Below, piece after piece: positions 29,624 through 40,600 of a stretch of DNA of 54,317 bases. The notes beneath the pieces are model-generated. The model saw only the letters and a list, made by a program, of their open reading frames with translations. It was not told the origin of the DNA and ran no database searches. Origin of the DNA: Acetivibrio alkalicellulosi (GTDB taxonomy: Bacteria > Bacillota > Clostridia > Acetivibrionales > Acetivibrionaceae); NCBI GenBank assembly GCA_008125075.1, contig VLTH01000002.1, positions 2,040,360 through 2,094,676 on the forward strand. The letters run 5' to 3'. Made by a program: the position numbers and the translations under genes. Position 1 is the stretch's first letter. Each line of letters opens with the position of its first letter.

Positions 29624-30895
29624 TCAATCACAAAATTTCATATCTGCTCCTGACATAACCATTAATTTAACATATTCAGGAAAAGTTACATTGACAGCTT
29701 CAGCTGTTTCTATAATTGTTTCTCCATCTGCGTTTAATCCTGCTAAACTTAATGCCATTACAATACGATGATCATCACATCCATTAACTCTACAACCTTT
29801 TAAATTGCTTTTTTTAATAATCAATCCGTCTTCTAATTCTTTTATGTTAGCTCCCATTTTTGTTAGCTGCTCACACATAACTTTTATTCTATCAGTTTCT
29901 TTAAGCCTTGCCTGTGGAACATTAACCAACCTTGTTTCACCTTCTGCAAAACAACCAGCAACCGCCATAGCCGGAAGAGCATCTGGAATTGCATTCATAT
30001 CTATTTCTCTTCCTTTAATGTTACTTCCTTTAATAATGATGCTTTGATTTTCTATATTTACCTTTGCCCCCATATCTTCAAGTATTGATAAAACTTTCTT
30101 ATCTCCTTGAGGATCACTCATATCAAGGTTATCAAGCATAAATTCACCGCCAGATATGGCCGCCTGCACAGCAAAAAAAGTGGCTGATGAGAAATCTCCA
30201 GGTATGGTAACATTTATTGGCTGATATCGTTGCCCACCCTTTATATAAAAAGACTTATAACTATTGTTCTCATATTTTATTCCTTGCTTATCTAGCCACC
30301 ATGTTGTAATGTCTACGTAGGGAATTTCATTTAGTCTAGTAATCATAACTTCTGTATCTCTTTCAAAAAGAGGAGCATTTATGAGAATGGCTGAAAGATA
30401 TTGAGAAGTAACAGAATCAAGATCTGTTTTCCCTCCTTTTATTCTTCCTCTTATAATTACTGGAGCCATGCTGTTGCTTCTAGTTGATAAAGCCGTAGCC
30501 CCTAGATTATTCATGGCATCCAACAAAGCGCCAAGTGGCCTTCTTCTAATTTGATAATCACCTGTAAAAACTGAATACCCCTCAGCCAATGCAGCAGTCA
30601 CCGAACCAATTCTCATAGTTGTTCCTGAATTACCTACATTAACAACATCTTCTGGAACATTTGGTACTGCATCAAATCCTTCCACTAAAAATTTATCTGT
30701 CGCCATTTCTATTTTTGCTCCAAAAGCCTTACATACTTCTACAGCAGAAAGTGCATCATTTGAAATAAGAGGATTTCGAATTTCCGACTTTCCTCCTGCA
30801 AGGGAAGCAAAAAACAAAGCCCTTATTGTATGAGATTTAGACCCAGGTATTTTAATCTTTCCATTTGTATTTGACCTTCTAACTTTTAATAACAT
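29624..30895 (-). CDS. aroA: 3-phosphoshikimate 1-carboxyvinyltransferase (EPSP synthase)
   Basis: AroA joins phosphoenolpyruvate to shikimate-3-phosphate, the sixth shikimate step. The 423-residue length fits. Motifs: PGSKSHTIRALFFASLA near the N-terminus, GNSGTTMR (class I enzymes usually have GNAGTAMR, so this is a divergent or class II-like form), the RRRPLGAL loop, the SSQYLSA-like SVTSQYLSA, IPDALPAMAV, RLKETDR and DDHRIVMA. ATG with AAGGAGAG upstream. No other aro genes are adjacent. Confidence 0.94.
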   Translation of the reverse strand: MLLKVRRSNTNGKIKIPGSKSHTIRALFFASLAGGKSEIRNPLISNDALSAVEVCKAFGAKIEMATDKFLVEGFDAVPNVPEDVVNVGNSGTTMRIGSVTAALAEGYSVFTGDYQIRRRPLGALLDAMNNLGATALSTRSNSMAPVIIRGRIKGGKTDLDSVTSQYLSAILINAPLFERDTEVMITRLNEIPYVDITTWWLDKQGIKYENNSYKSFYIKGGQRYQPINVTIPGDFSSATFFAVQAAISGGEFMLDNLDMSDPQGDKKVLSILEDMGAKVNIENQSIIIKGSNIKGREIDMNAIPDALPAMAVAGCFAEGETRLVNVPQARLKETDRIKVMCEQLTKMGANIKELEDGLIIKKSNLKGCRVNGCDDHRIVMALSLAGLNADGETIIETAEAVNVTFPEYVKLMVMSGADMKFCD

Positions 30896-31078
30896 ATCAC
30901 ACTCTCCTTTTCTTCCGTTCTACCATTTATCATTATGTTATTTTCTTTTTTTAAAAAACTACTCTTTTAATTATATTATTATTTAAATATAAATTCTATC
31001 TTTTAAGAATAATATGTGCTAAAATAATTGTATATTTTGTTTTTTTTCAAGTATTATTTATATAAAAGAGTGTATTTA

Positions 31079-31130
31079 GTGAACTCCTTTAGCTAAAGCT
31101 AAAGATGGGTGAAGTCTTAAGATAAGATCA
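31079..31130 (+). repeat. Intergenic repeat family B, shortened copy
   Basis: GTGAACTCCTTTAGCTAAAG opens the copy as in the others, then after an internal deletion it ends GAAGTCTTAAGATAAGATCAAA. It lies directly upstream of the response-regulator gene. Confidence 0.6.
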
Positions 31131-31150
31131 AATATAAGGATTATAAGCAT

Positions 31151-32059
31151 ATGGATGGAACAATACTGATTATTGATTATTCTGAATATGAGCGTGAAAA
31201 AGCAAAAATAGCCTTTGACAATATTGGAGAGTTTGAATTTATTGAAGTGAATAATTTGCAAAAATTTTATAATCTTTCAATTAAATCAAAGGAAATCTCC
31301 CTATTAGTATTGGATTTAGCACTTCCAACACAAAAAGAAGGTTTTGAAGTACTATCTACATTAAGAAAAAAGCCTGAAACTTCTTCAGTTCCTGCTATTA
31401 TTTTAACTAAGTGGGATGATTCAAATTATAAAAGAACTGCACTAAAATTTAACGTGCAGGATTATATAATAAAGCCATATACAACAAAGCGTTTAGAAAG
31501 CTCCATAAGAAGTATTCTAAAAATTGATCAGAGCTTTAGTTATAACATTAGTAGTGCAAATGTTATAACTATGTCTATTGAAGATTATATAACAAAAGAA
31601 TTTAAAATAGCATCTAGAGCAAATCAAAATCTTTCAATAATCCTTTTAACTCCAATCGTCACAACTCTAAAATCCTATAATTTAGATTTCTTAAATAATG
31701 TGTATAAAACAGTTATAGAAAAGGTAAAACTCTCATCAAGATCAACAGATACTGTTATATTAAATGACAACAAAGACATCCTGGTAATTCTTCCTTTTAC
31801 AAATGATTCCGGAGCGTCAAGAGTTGTAGAAAAAATAAAAAATAATGTTGCTACAGGTTTAAATGATTATGGTGTAAATTTTAATGATTTATTCTATGCT
31901 GTACATACAACTTTTCCGATTGATGGAAAAAATTTTCAAGCACTTATGGAAAAAGCTACAAAAAGGGTAGAGGATAAAATAATGCTTGAAAAAATAACTT
32001 CTATTGGAGCAAATGCCTTAGACAACGCAAGAAAGAAATACAATAGGTTTAAAATATAA
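31151..32059 (+). CDS. Response regulator with degenerate GGDEF-like output domain
   Basis: A 302-residue protein. Residues 1-122 form a receiver domain with D9, the phospho-acceptor D55 in LLVLDLALP, a Thr in ILTKW and the Lys of YIIKPY. The second half (about 138-290) has the length and pattern of a GGDEF domain (AIRANQNLSIILL, STDTVILNDNKDILVILPFT), but the signature GGDEF position reads NDNKDI. It should therefore not make c-di-GMP. It may still bind a nucleotide or partner. No histidine kinase is adjacent. The ATG follows AAGGA. Confidence 0.75.
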   Translation: MDGTILIIDYSEYEREKAKIAFDNIGEFEFIEVNNLQKFYNLSIKSKEISLLVLDLALPTQKEGFEVLSTLRKKPETSSVPAIILTKWDDSNYKRTALKFNVQDYIIKPYTTKRLESSIRSILKIDQSFSYNISSANVITMSIEDYITKEFKIASRANQNLSIILLTPIVTTLKSYNLDFLNNVYKTVIEKVKLSSRSTDTVILNDNKDILVILPFTNDSGASRVVEKIKNNVATGLNDYGVNFNDLFYAVHTTFPIDGKNFQALMEKATKRVEDKIMLEKITSIGANALDNARKKYNRFKI

Positions 32060-32079
32060 GTTTAAGAATGCTAAAAAAA

Positions 32080-32161
32080 GTTTCCACTACTATAGGGTAA
32101 ATGCGAAGAAAAATATGCACCCTCACTAGAATTTCAACTTGGCCCAGTTAAAAGTGGAAGT
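32080..32161 (+). repeat. Intergenic repeat family C, copy 2
   Basis: It begins GTTTCCACTACTATAGGG and ends GGCCCAGTTAAAAGTGGAAG, so the ends form an inverted repeat TTCCACT / AGTGGAA. The right end matches the inverted end of 33431-33606. The middle is different from the other copies. Confidence 0.45.
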
Positions 32162-32193
32162 AACATTAGACATTCTTTTGGAAAGGATTTAGC

Positions 32194-33324
32194 ATGAAAC
32201 AAATAGAGCTTATTGCAACATCTGCTGCTGGTGTAGAAGCCATGGTTAAGTCAGAAGTTACAAAACTTGGTTTTAAAGATATACACACTGAAAACGGAAA
32301 AATATCTTTTAAAGGAGATATTTCCTCTATACCAAAAGCAAACATTTGGCTAAGATGTGCTGACAGAGTATTGCTTAAAATTGGTGAATTCAAAGCATTA
32401 TCTTTTGAAGAGTTATTTGAAAAAACCAAAGCTCTTCCATGGGATGAATGGATAAGTATAGATGGCAAATTTACAGTTTTGGGGAAATCAGTTAAATCGA
32501 AGTTGTTTAGTATATCTGATAGTCAAGCAATTGTAAAAAAAGCTGTTGTAGAAAAACTAAAGTCTAAATACAATGTGGAATGGTTTAAAGAAACTGGAGC
32601 TGAATATACCATTCAGGTATCCCTATTAAATGATATAGCTACATTAACTATTGATACCAGCGGTACAGCGCTTCATAAAAGAGGTTATAGAGAAAAAAAT
32701 ATAACCGCCCCAATAAAAGAAACTCTTGCTGCTGCAATGATAATGGTAAGCTATTGGAACAAAAATAAAACATTACTAGACTGTTTTTGTGGTTCTGGCA
32801 CTATTCCTATAGAAGCTGCACTTATTGGCAAAAACATTGCTCCAGGTTTAAACAGAACTTTTGCCTCACAAGAATGGTCTGTTATTAGTCAAGATATTTG
32901 GAAACAAGAAAGACGTGATGCCTTAAAATCTATTGATCAAAATTTAAATCTTAGTATTTATGCCTCTGATATAAACCCAGAAGCTATTGAAGTATCAAAG
33001 GAAAATGCTTATAAAGCTGGTGTAGATGACTGTATAAAATTCTTCACTTCAGATTTTAAGGATGTTAAAATAAAAGATCAATATGGTGTAATAATATCCA
33101 ATCCTCCTTACGGAGAAAGAATTAGTGAAAAAAAAGATGTAGAAAACCTTTACAGAGTTTTGGGACAAACCTTAAGTAATTATTCTACATGGTCAAAGTA
33201 CATACTAACATCAGTAGAAAAATTCGAGAGTCTTTACGGTAAAAAAGCGGACAAAAAAAGAAAATTCTACAATGGTAATATTAAAGTTGATTACTATCAG
33301 TACTTTGGACCAAAACCCACATAG
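32194..33324 (+). CDS. THUMP-domain rRNA (guanine-N2) methyltransferase, RlmL/YpsC-like
   Basis: A 376-residue SAM-dependent RNA methyltransferase. An N-terminal THUMP domain (about 45-155) binds RNA. The catalytic UPF0020 domain has LDCFCGSGTIPIEAALIG (SAM-binding, near residue 190), YASDINPEA and the NPPYGERI catalytic motif near 305. Relatives include E. coli RlmL (m2G2445 of 23S rRNA) and B. subtilis YpsC; the exact target is inferred. ATG with GGAAAGG upstream. A terminator follows. Confidence 0.9.
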   Translation: MKQIELIATSAAGVEAMVKSEVTKLGFKDIHTENGKISFKGDISSIPKANIWLRCADRVLLKIGEFKALSFEELFEKTKALPWDEWISIDGKFTVLGKSVKSKLFSISDSQAIVKKAVVEKLKSKYNVEWFKETGAEYTIQVSLLNDIATLTIDTSGTALHKRGYREKNITAPIKETLAAAMIMVSYWNKNKTLLDCFCGSGTIPIEAALIGKNIAPGLNRTFASQEWSVISQDIWKQERRDALKSIDQNLNLSIYASDINPEAIEVSKENAYKAGVDDCIKFFTSDFKDVKIKDQYGVIISNPPYGERISEKKDVENLYRVLGQTLSNYSTWSKYILTSVEKFESLYGKKADKKRKFYNGNIKVDYYQYFGPKPT

Positions 33325-33348
33325 AAAACTCTCTAAGTAAAATTTGAA

Positions 33349-33400
33349 CAATTCACGTTTAAGGTAGAGGCTTTCATCTACCTTAAACATGAATTGTTTT
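33349..33400 (+). terminator. Terminator of the methyltransferase gene
   Basis: CAATTCACGTTTAAGGTAGA pairs with an inverted copy having one mismatch (20-bp arms, 8-nt loop), followed by TTTTATATTTTA. Confidence 0.87.
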
Positions 33401-33430
33401 ATATTTTACCTACGAATTAGCTGATATATT

Positions 33431-33606
33431 ACTTCCACTTTTCACGGGGCCTATTTGGTATCAAGTGAACTCGTTTAGCTAAAGCTAAACATCGAGGCTT
33501 CAGATGGAGACTCAACTCCACCTGAAGATTTATAAGAGGATCTCCACCTTATAGAAGGTGGAGTCTTAGAATAAGATAAAACCTGTGGTGAAATAGTAGA
33601 GGAAGT
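33431..33606 (-). repeat. Intergenic repeat family C, copy interrupted by repeat B
   Basis: On the minus strand the left part reads ACTTCCTCTACTATTTCACC ACAGG and the right part ACCAAATAG-CCCCGTGAAAAG-TGGAAGTA. Both parts match the short copy at 15553-15620, where they are nearly adjacent. The ends are inverted repeats (ACTTCC-CT-TTTCAC). A complete family B element fills the middle. Confidence 0.55.
33465..33580 (+). repeat. Intergenic repeat family B, longest copy
   Basis: GTGAACTCG is followed by the hairpin GTTTAGC-TAAA-GCTAAAC and CTTCAGATGGAG / CTCCACCTGAAG. A 9-bp hairpin CTCCACCTT-ATAG-AAGGTGGAG comes next, and the copy ends GTCTTAGAATAAGATAAAA. Several hairpins and no reading frame suggest a non-autonomous mobile element or small RNA. 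Confidence 0.7.
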
Positions 33607-33655
33607 TATATTTTCATCCTAAACAAATGCGAAAAAAATATGAATCTTTACCCAG

Positions 33656-34495
33656 CTATGTAATAGACAACTCTGGAAACTTAAATTCACCTAAATCACA
33701 ACCAAGATTTCTAACAAAAATAGGATCAGTCTCATATTCCTGCATATCATATTTAATATCAGACCAGTAAGGCATAAAACCAAATTCTATCTTTTCAATT
33801 CCATTAAAAGGTAGACACCTTATCAAGTCGGTAAAACTGACATCTTTCAGTGAGAAAACCCCTATCAGCTTTAGTGTAGTTCCCTTTTGTTCTGCAATTA
33901 CCATAGTATCAAGTTCAGGTATTTCATAAATAAAGTCTTTTATGTACCCCCAATATATATGAAAGATATTAATACTTCCAGTATTTAAGCAGTCCAGTTT
34001 GTTTGAAAAATTAATACGTTTGTAAACATAATTCCAAACTTTTGGATCATTGAATTTCAATTTAACTGGACTAATATGGTTTTTTATTTCTACACTGCAA
34101 ACAGGCAGCTTTTCAAAAATCCTCTCAAATCCAAATTTAGGATAAAAATTTACAACCCCATCATTTGCAGATAAATACATTGGAAAACTATCGTATTTAT
34201 TAATAATGTGATTAATTAATCTCCTTGACAAACCCCTGTTTCTATGTTCTTCTTTTGTTGCCACTGCGCCAATTGACAAGGCTGAGTATTTCTTATTATT
34301 AAATAATATTTGTGTTTTAAAAACACAGACATTGGATATAATCTCTCCCTGTTCAATAATTGAGTAGCTTTCATAGTTTTCGTCCCACAAATTAAGGTCA
34401 TACCAGAATTGAAAGTCTAAAAAAATGTTTTTTAGAAGATTATTTAGCATGTTTTGATATGCTTTATCATTTCCGTTGTTAAATATAATTTCCAT
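33656..34495 (-). CDS. GNAT family N-acetyltransferase
   Basis: A 279-residue protein with an N-terminal GNAT domain. The acetyl-CoA pyrophosphate-binding motif is in IGAVATKEEHRNRGLSRRLI (about residues 76-95), and YLSANDGVVNFYPKFGFER is the following motif B. The C-terminal 140 residues are less conserved, as in Eis-like two-domain acetyltransferases. The substrate is unknown. ATG with GGAGGT upstream and its own promoter. It lies downstream of the giant surface protein on the same strand. Confidence 0.85.
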   Translation of the reverse strand: MEIIFNNGNDKAYQNMLNNLLKNIFLDFQFWYDLNLWDENYESYSIIEQGEIISNVCVFKTQILFNNKKYSALSIGAVATKEEHRNRGLSRRLINHIINKYDSFPMYLSANDGVVNFYPKFGFERIFEKLPVCSVEIKNHISPVKLKFNDPKVWNYVYKRINFSNKLDCLNTGSINIFHIYWGYIKDFIYEIPELDTMVIAEQKGTTLKLIGVFSLKDVSFTDLIRCLPFNGIEKIEFGFMPYWSDIKYDMQEYETDPIFVRNLGCDLGEFKFPELSIT

Positions 34496-34522
34496 CGTAT
34501 ATACCTCCTCTCAATAATTTCA

Positions 34523-34551
34523 ATTATAATCTTGAACAATCAAATATTCAA
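34523..34551 (-). promoter_or_regulatory. Promoter of the GNAT gene
   Basis: TTGAAT, a 17-bp spacer and TATAAT on the minus strand, 28 bp before the start codon. No clear terminator for the giant gene is visible in the 118-bp spacer. Confidence 0.7.
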
Positions 34552-34613
34552 CTTATAAATTTCGATTGGGTGTGTTTATATGATTCAGTTATTAAACTAG
34601 TAGATACATTCAT

Positions 34614-37600
34614 TCAATCAATCACAGCCTTTACAGTATTATTACTGTAAACCGTGATAATTCTACCTTCAGCATCCTCATAAATCATATATGCTCTTGC
34701 ATACCATATTTCTCCTTCATTAACATTCAGTTTACGTACATAAAACTGATTAGTAGAATTATTTTTTATCCTTCCACGTAATATATTATCAGTATCTAAA
34801 GTTATTTCTTTTTCTCTCTCGATAGTGGATTTTAATAAAATCACACCACTTTCTACTAATACATATCCCTCAGTTACATTTCTGCTTGCTGTAAACATTA
34901 TTGCTTTCTCTTTTGCATCTATTAGCACATCTTCTGACAAAGTGATAAAAGGTGCCACGTCTATAATATTTGTATCTTCAACATAAACTGCCCTAAGTAC
35001 TGTTTCTCTCTTAGGCATAAAGAATGAAAATGTGCTATTACTGCTTATTCTCATACCATCCTGTTCCCAATGACTAAATTTCTTTCCTTCCTCAGCTTCA
35101 TCTGCTATTACTTTAACTCGCATATCAAATTGATATTGTCCTAATCTAGCCCCTGTAGATAATTTTCCTCCTTCAACAGTTATAGAATACTTATCTTCTA
35201 GTCTTTCAAATATAGGTGTAATAATCATATGTGATTGTACACTACTAAAATCCTTATCCCATCCTGCAAACTTATATCCTACCAATGAAGGTTGGTCAGG
35301 AGGCTCGGCTGATGCATTTTTAGCAACTATTGTTGACTGTAATATCATTCCACTCCTGTTTTTAAAAACAACAATATATTCTTCAGCTTCCTCCGAAACA
35401 ATTGTATAAAATACAGCTTTTACTTTTTTACCTGTTCCCATTATAAATTCGTAGACAAGATCAGTAGAAATCATTCTTCCTATTTCAACATCCTCCCAGT
35501 ATGCAAATTTAGAACCAGCATTTTCCTGAGCAGTTAATATTATTTTTGAACCATATTCATAGCTTTTCTTATAATTTGGTGGCAAAATTTCATCATGGTT
35601 AATAATTACAAACCCACTGCCAACAGTACTAACTTCTAGCATATCTCTTAATGGTTCATTTACCGGCTCTCTTCCAGCCACAACTACAAAATATTCCTGT
35701 GAAGGCTGGCTTTGTGTTCCATAATTATTAAAACCAGTGACGTAGATGCTATGGGTTCCTTTTTCAATAGATAAAGGTGAATTAAATTTACCCTCCTCAT
35801 CTACTTCAAAAATGCCCCCTAGTTCCCCATTTACCCAAACTAAGATTCCCAAGCTTTCATTGGCTTCTCCTTCAATCCTTATACTATTGGGAGAGGTCTG
35901 TAGAGGTTCATCTATAGGATAAAGAATAGGGCTCTCTGGCGTAGATGTATTCATGTCTATTAACACTGGGACATTGTATTCATATATATTTTCTCCTACA
36001 TTTGACCATCCATATTCTAAATCATCAGCAGATAAAACATTTGTCTGCCTTATCAATTCAGGATTTAAATTATTTCCCTCCACTGTTATTGTAAGAACTC
36101 CTAAATAAACTCCATCAGGAGCATCATGAGGCATTTGGCCAATTGCACTAACAGATAATCCCGATCCTGATGCTATTGTTTTTGATAATTCTTTTCCATT
36201 ATAACCTGTAAATCTGAAAATTCCTTCAGGAACTTTATAACCATCACCATTTACAAGTTCTCCTATTCTAAAGCTGACTTTCTCTATATCATACCTCATT
36301 CCTGACTCAAAAACATCCAGTTCAAACTCCACATCTCTTGAAGGGCATGTAACAATAAATGAATAACTTATATCAGGTACCGCTCCTAAGTCAGGAAGTT
36401 CAACTACACTAAGTACGTAGGTTTCCACTTGCCCTTCCTCAGGAGATTTTACAACTACCTTATAGTTACCAGTTACAGGTTTTTCAATTCTTATATAATC
36501 AAGATTATTTATTAATCCATTGATTGTTACACCCTGTACATTATTGGTCTTTGACCCTTTAATATTTCCAGCAAAATTTCCTTCAGGATCATAAACTCCT
36601 AATTCAAGTTTAGTTCCATGTATTGATGCCATAAACAATCGTATCTCTCCAGATTGACCATCTGAATATATGGTTATTTCATCTATCTCTCCAGGATTAA
36701 TGTCCCTTCCCATAGGCTGACTTACTTGATAGAAGTTTCTTCTAGCATCAATTTGTTCATATGTGCCTACATAAAAGTGGGAAATATAAGGCCCCTCAGG
36801 GTCACCAATTGACATTGTGTCTGGTTCTGCTATATCAATAAAAGCAACTGCAGTATATCCCCCTGCATCCATCATAGTTGATCTAGGCACTATAAAGGGA
36901 ATCTCAATAGTGGCAGTATTACCTGGCTCAACAGTTACAGGACTTCCTTTAGGGGAAGAAATCAAGCCTTTACTGCTGTATATCTCAAGTAACGGAGCTA
37001 GTGTCAGTGTTCCAGTATATATATTCTTTATTTTTAGTATTGCTTTGCCTTCTCCGACCTCATTTGCAGGTCCAACAGGGACATCTGGTACAACTATACT
37101 TATTACTTCTACAGGAAGTGGAGGATCGATCTTTCTCCATTCGTCAATAGCTACAAACATACTGTTTACTGATCTGGCTATAGCCAATTCTCTGAAAAGA
37201 GAAAGACCTGACAAGTCAGTTGCTTTTGCCGTATTATATGATAATTCCATAATTCCTCTATCCTTAAGCCCTACCTGTTGCATAGCTATATTGGATTTTA
37301 TTTGTGCCAATATAGTTGTATTTATAACCGAATTATACAGACCTAGGAAAGTACCAGCAATACCCCCGGTAGGAACAATTCCCAACAAATTACTAAAATA
37401 TTCATATGATACTATCTCCGACTTATAGGCACTTAAACGCCAAATTTGTGCAAGGTCTAAGTATGCACGTGTCTGTATCCTTAATGATTCTATTAATACC
37501 TCTCTGTACTCATCAAATTCCACTTCATAAGGAAGTAAATCTCCACCTTGAGGATGATATATCCATACATTTTTATATTTGCCCTGAACACCATATATAG

Positions 37601-40600
37601 CTTCTACGGAACTCCACATTTCTCTTAAACTATTATTTAATCTAGTTAAGTATTCTAATACAGGATTAAAAGGATAATATGCAGGAGCAGCAGCACTATC
37701 CTCCCTATACTTTTGAAGAAGACGTTTAGTTTGGATAAGCTCTGTCTCTAGTCTTCTTTTCAGGTCTTCAATACTAATTTCTTCTGACCTTTCAATCAAT
37801 TCATTAATCAAATGATTAAATTCCATATTATCAACTTCTAAAGAAGCAAGGAAATATTCTTCTGCTCTTTTCTCATCTATAATCTTAAATGGAAGCAAAT
37901 TAATTTCATTTATCATAAAATTGACTATATCCTCTCTGGAATATGCCGAATAATTGTCCTTTTTTCTCATTTCAACAGCAACATTAATAAGTCCACCCAT
38001 CATTTTTTTTATATTATCCTCATTAGCCTTAGATTGGACAGTATCTTTAAATCCTCCTATAGCTTCAAGTCCAAAGAGTTTCAAAATAGTGTCTGCTGAT
38101 GAATCCGGAGTAGCTGTAATAGCTTTTAACTTCTTGGCATAGACATCTATATCGAATTTAACAAGGACAATCTCTCGTTCTATATCTCTTTTCTCCTTTT
38201 CACTAATATTTCCTGATTGAATTTTTTGCTCTAGTTCTTTGACTTTTAGTTGTGCTTCATTTAATTTATCTGTAAGCTCTTTTATTTTAGCCTGCTCCTC
38301 AGGAGTAAAATATAGTCTTCGGGGAATTAATTTAATCGGGTTTTTAAATGCCACTGAAAAGTTTTCTTTCAGCTTAACTATATTCAACATATTCATATAT
38401 AAACCTACAGCTGAGTTTAAATCTCCTAAAGCATCCATAACCCTTGCATAATTTATTGCGCTATCCCTTTCTTCAACAAAGTATGCTACGTCGGCTAATA
38501 GTATTGCAATATCACGTATGGTTTGGTCCATAAGGTTTTGTAGATTATATTCTAGCTTTGCAACTTCATCAATTAAAACTTTAAAGTCATCATCCCATAC
38601 TTGCTGAACTGTCATTGGAGCTATAACTATATTGTCATTAACATAAGTACTATGCACCGCAAGATTAGGTAAATTGGACCAATTCTCCAATCCCTTTGCC
38701 TTAATCAAAAACACACCCCACTTAGTCTCTCCTGGCTCAACATCTCCTACATTAAGGCTACTAATACTGTCGTTATGATTTTCATATTTGGAATATATTT
38801 CAACAACCTCCATATGGTTTATCCCTGGTATGAAAGGCAGTCCAATATTTACGTTACGAGCGGTTCCTTCTCCTGCATTAGTTACTATAGCTTCAAGCTT
38901 ATACAAATTATCTTCCTCTAAACTATTTAACCTATAGCTTACGTATAACTTTGGAGGAGGTTCAATAGTGAATTTTTTGGGTCCCATATAACCTTCATAT
39001 ATTTCACCATCTAAAGTGTATGTGTACTTGAAATAGACATAATAATCTCCACTAATGTCTCCCATTCCCCTTTGGCTTTTAATACTATACCTTATTTCCC
39101 TGCTGCTTCTACCTTCTAATGAAGGTATTGTTACTGCCTCTTCAGGCTCAGATATAAACCAATTGTTTACCTGTTTTGCCCCTTGTGGAATGTTTAAGCC
39201 TTCATCTAAAGGCATATTTGTAATTTTTAGTAAAAATGTTGCATCTTTAATTACATTTTCCTCATAAGGATTAGTAAAATTAAATATAATATCAAATCCT
39301 TCGTCAACCATTGCAACATCCTGAGAAAATCCTATAGATGCTCCTGCTGCTCCTGCTCTCTGTGGTATGTCTGTAAAGTCTATTTTTAACCTGCTGTTTA
39401 AAAAGTCCTTACTAAATTTTCTCACTTCTTGAGCCTCTTCATTACCAATACCCTCTCTTACAGTATACTTTGGAATGTTCCTTTCAGGTAATGATTCTGT
39501 TATTACATCAGCTGGAGAATAATTGATTCTAATAGGTATATCCTGAGTAACAGTTTCCTCTTCTCCAAGGATATTTATTGCTTTTCCTCTCAAGACTATT
39601 ACTGCATCTATAGCATAGTGCTTGCCATAATTCTTTTGAATGTTTTCGTAAGGTTTTGTAAAACTTCCATCTTCATTTGATGGAACACTAATAACATAAG
39701 TGTTTGATTCTTCATCCCATGATAGTATTTCTACTCTTTTGTCATTGTATTGCGTCCTCTCAAGACCTTTAATCCAAGCTTCAAAGTTTTCACCAGTTAC
39801 CTCAGCTGGAAGGGTTATCATGTAGTGTCCAAATTGGTTGACAGGTTGTACTTCTACTTTGTAATATAAATTTGATGTGTCAAAACTCCAGCTTATATTT
39901 TTTGATTCTCCAGAAGTAAAATCACCTAGTATAATGTAGTTACTGCTTACTCTTCCATAGTTTAAGACTATTGAGTTATCTGGAAGATCAAAATTCTCAT
40001 AAGCAATATGAGCCTCTACACTAGAAATGTCTCCATGCTGGTAAGTGTTTTTAATTGAAATCTGTCTTCCTGTAATTTGGTCTATACTATAAGTATCTTT
40101 TAAACACACTTCATCTGCTGGAAAATTTAATAATAATTGAGGTTTATCATAATCTATATATATATGCTGCTCAAGTATAAAGTCCTCTGTACTTTGTTGT
40201 ATAGACCGTATAGCATTTAATATGCTATCAAATCCCCAGCTAAGACTCACTCTCTGCTTCTTTAAAGCTATTTTTTCAGGCACTAGATTTATTACAGCTG
40301 GTACAGATATGCTTTTTACAATTCCTTCATATTCTGGCGCACTGACCTTTACAGTATAAATGCCTTCAGGTATATTCTCAAACTTATATACTGCCTTACC
40401 TATAAGATCTCCATTATAAAAAACTTCTTCACCAGGCTGATACCAATCTGATTTATGAGGTCCTATAAGTACTATATTTTCCTCTTCTAAAGGTGCATTA
40501 TTTTCATTAACCACCTCAAGAACTATTGTACCTAGGTTAGCTGCTCCTACATTTACGCTAAAAGGTATCTCATATGTACCTGCATTTGATGTAATTTTTA

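Noticed and set aside
36817-37428. Plus-strand frames of up to 209 codons under the giant gene (also 40600-41229)
   Set aside because: They are antisense to a continuous, domain-rich frame, have no ribosome-binding sites and show no recognisable protein pattern.
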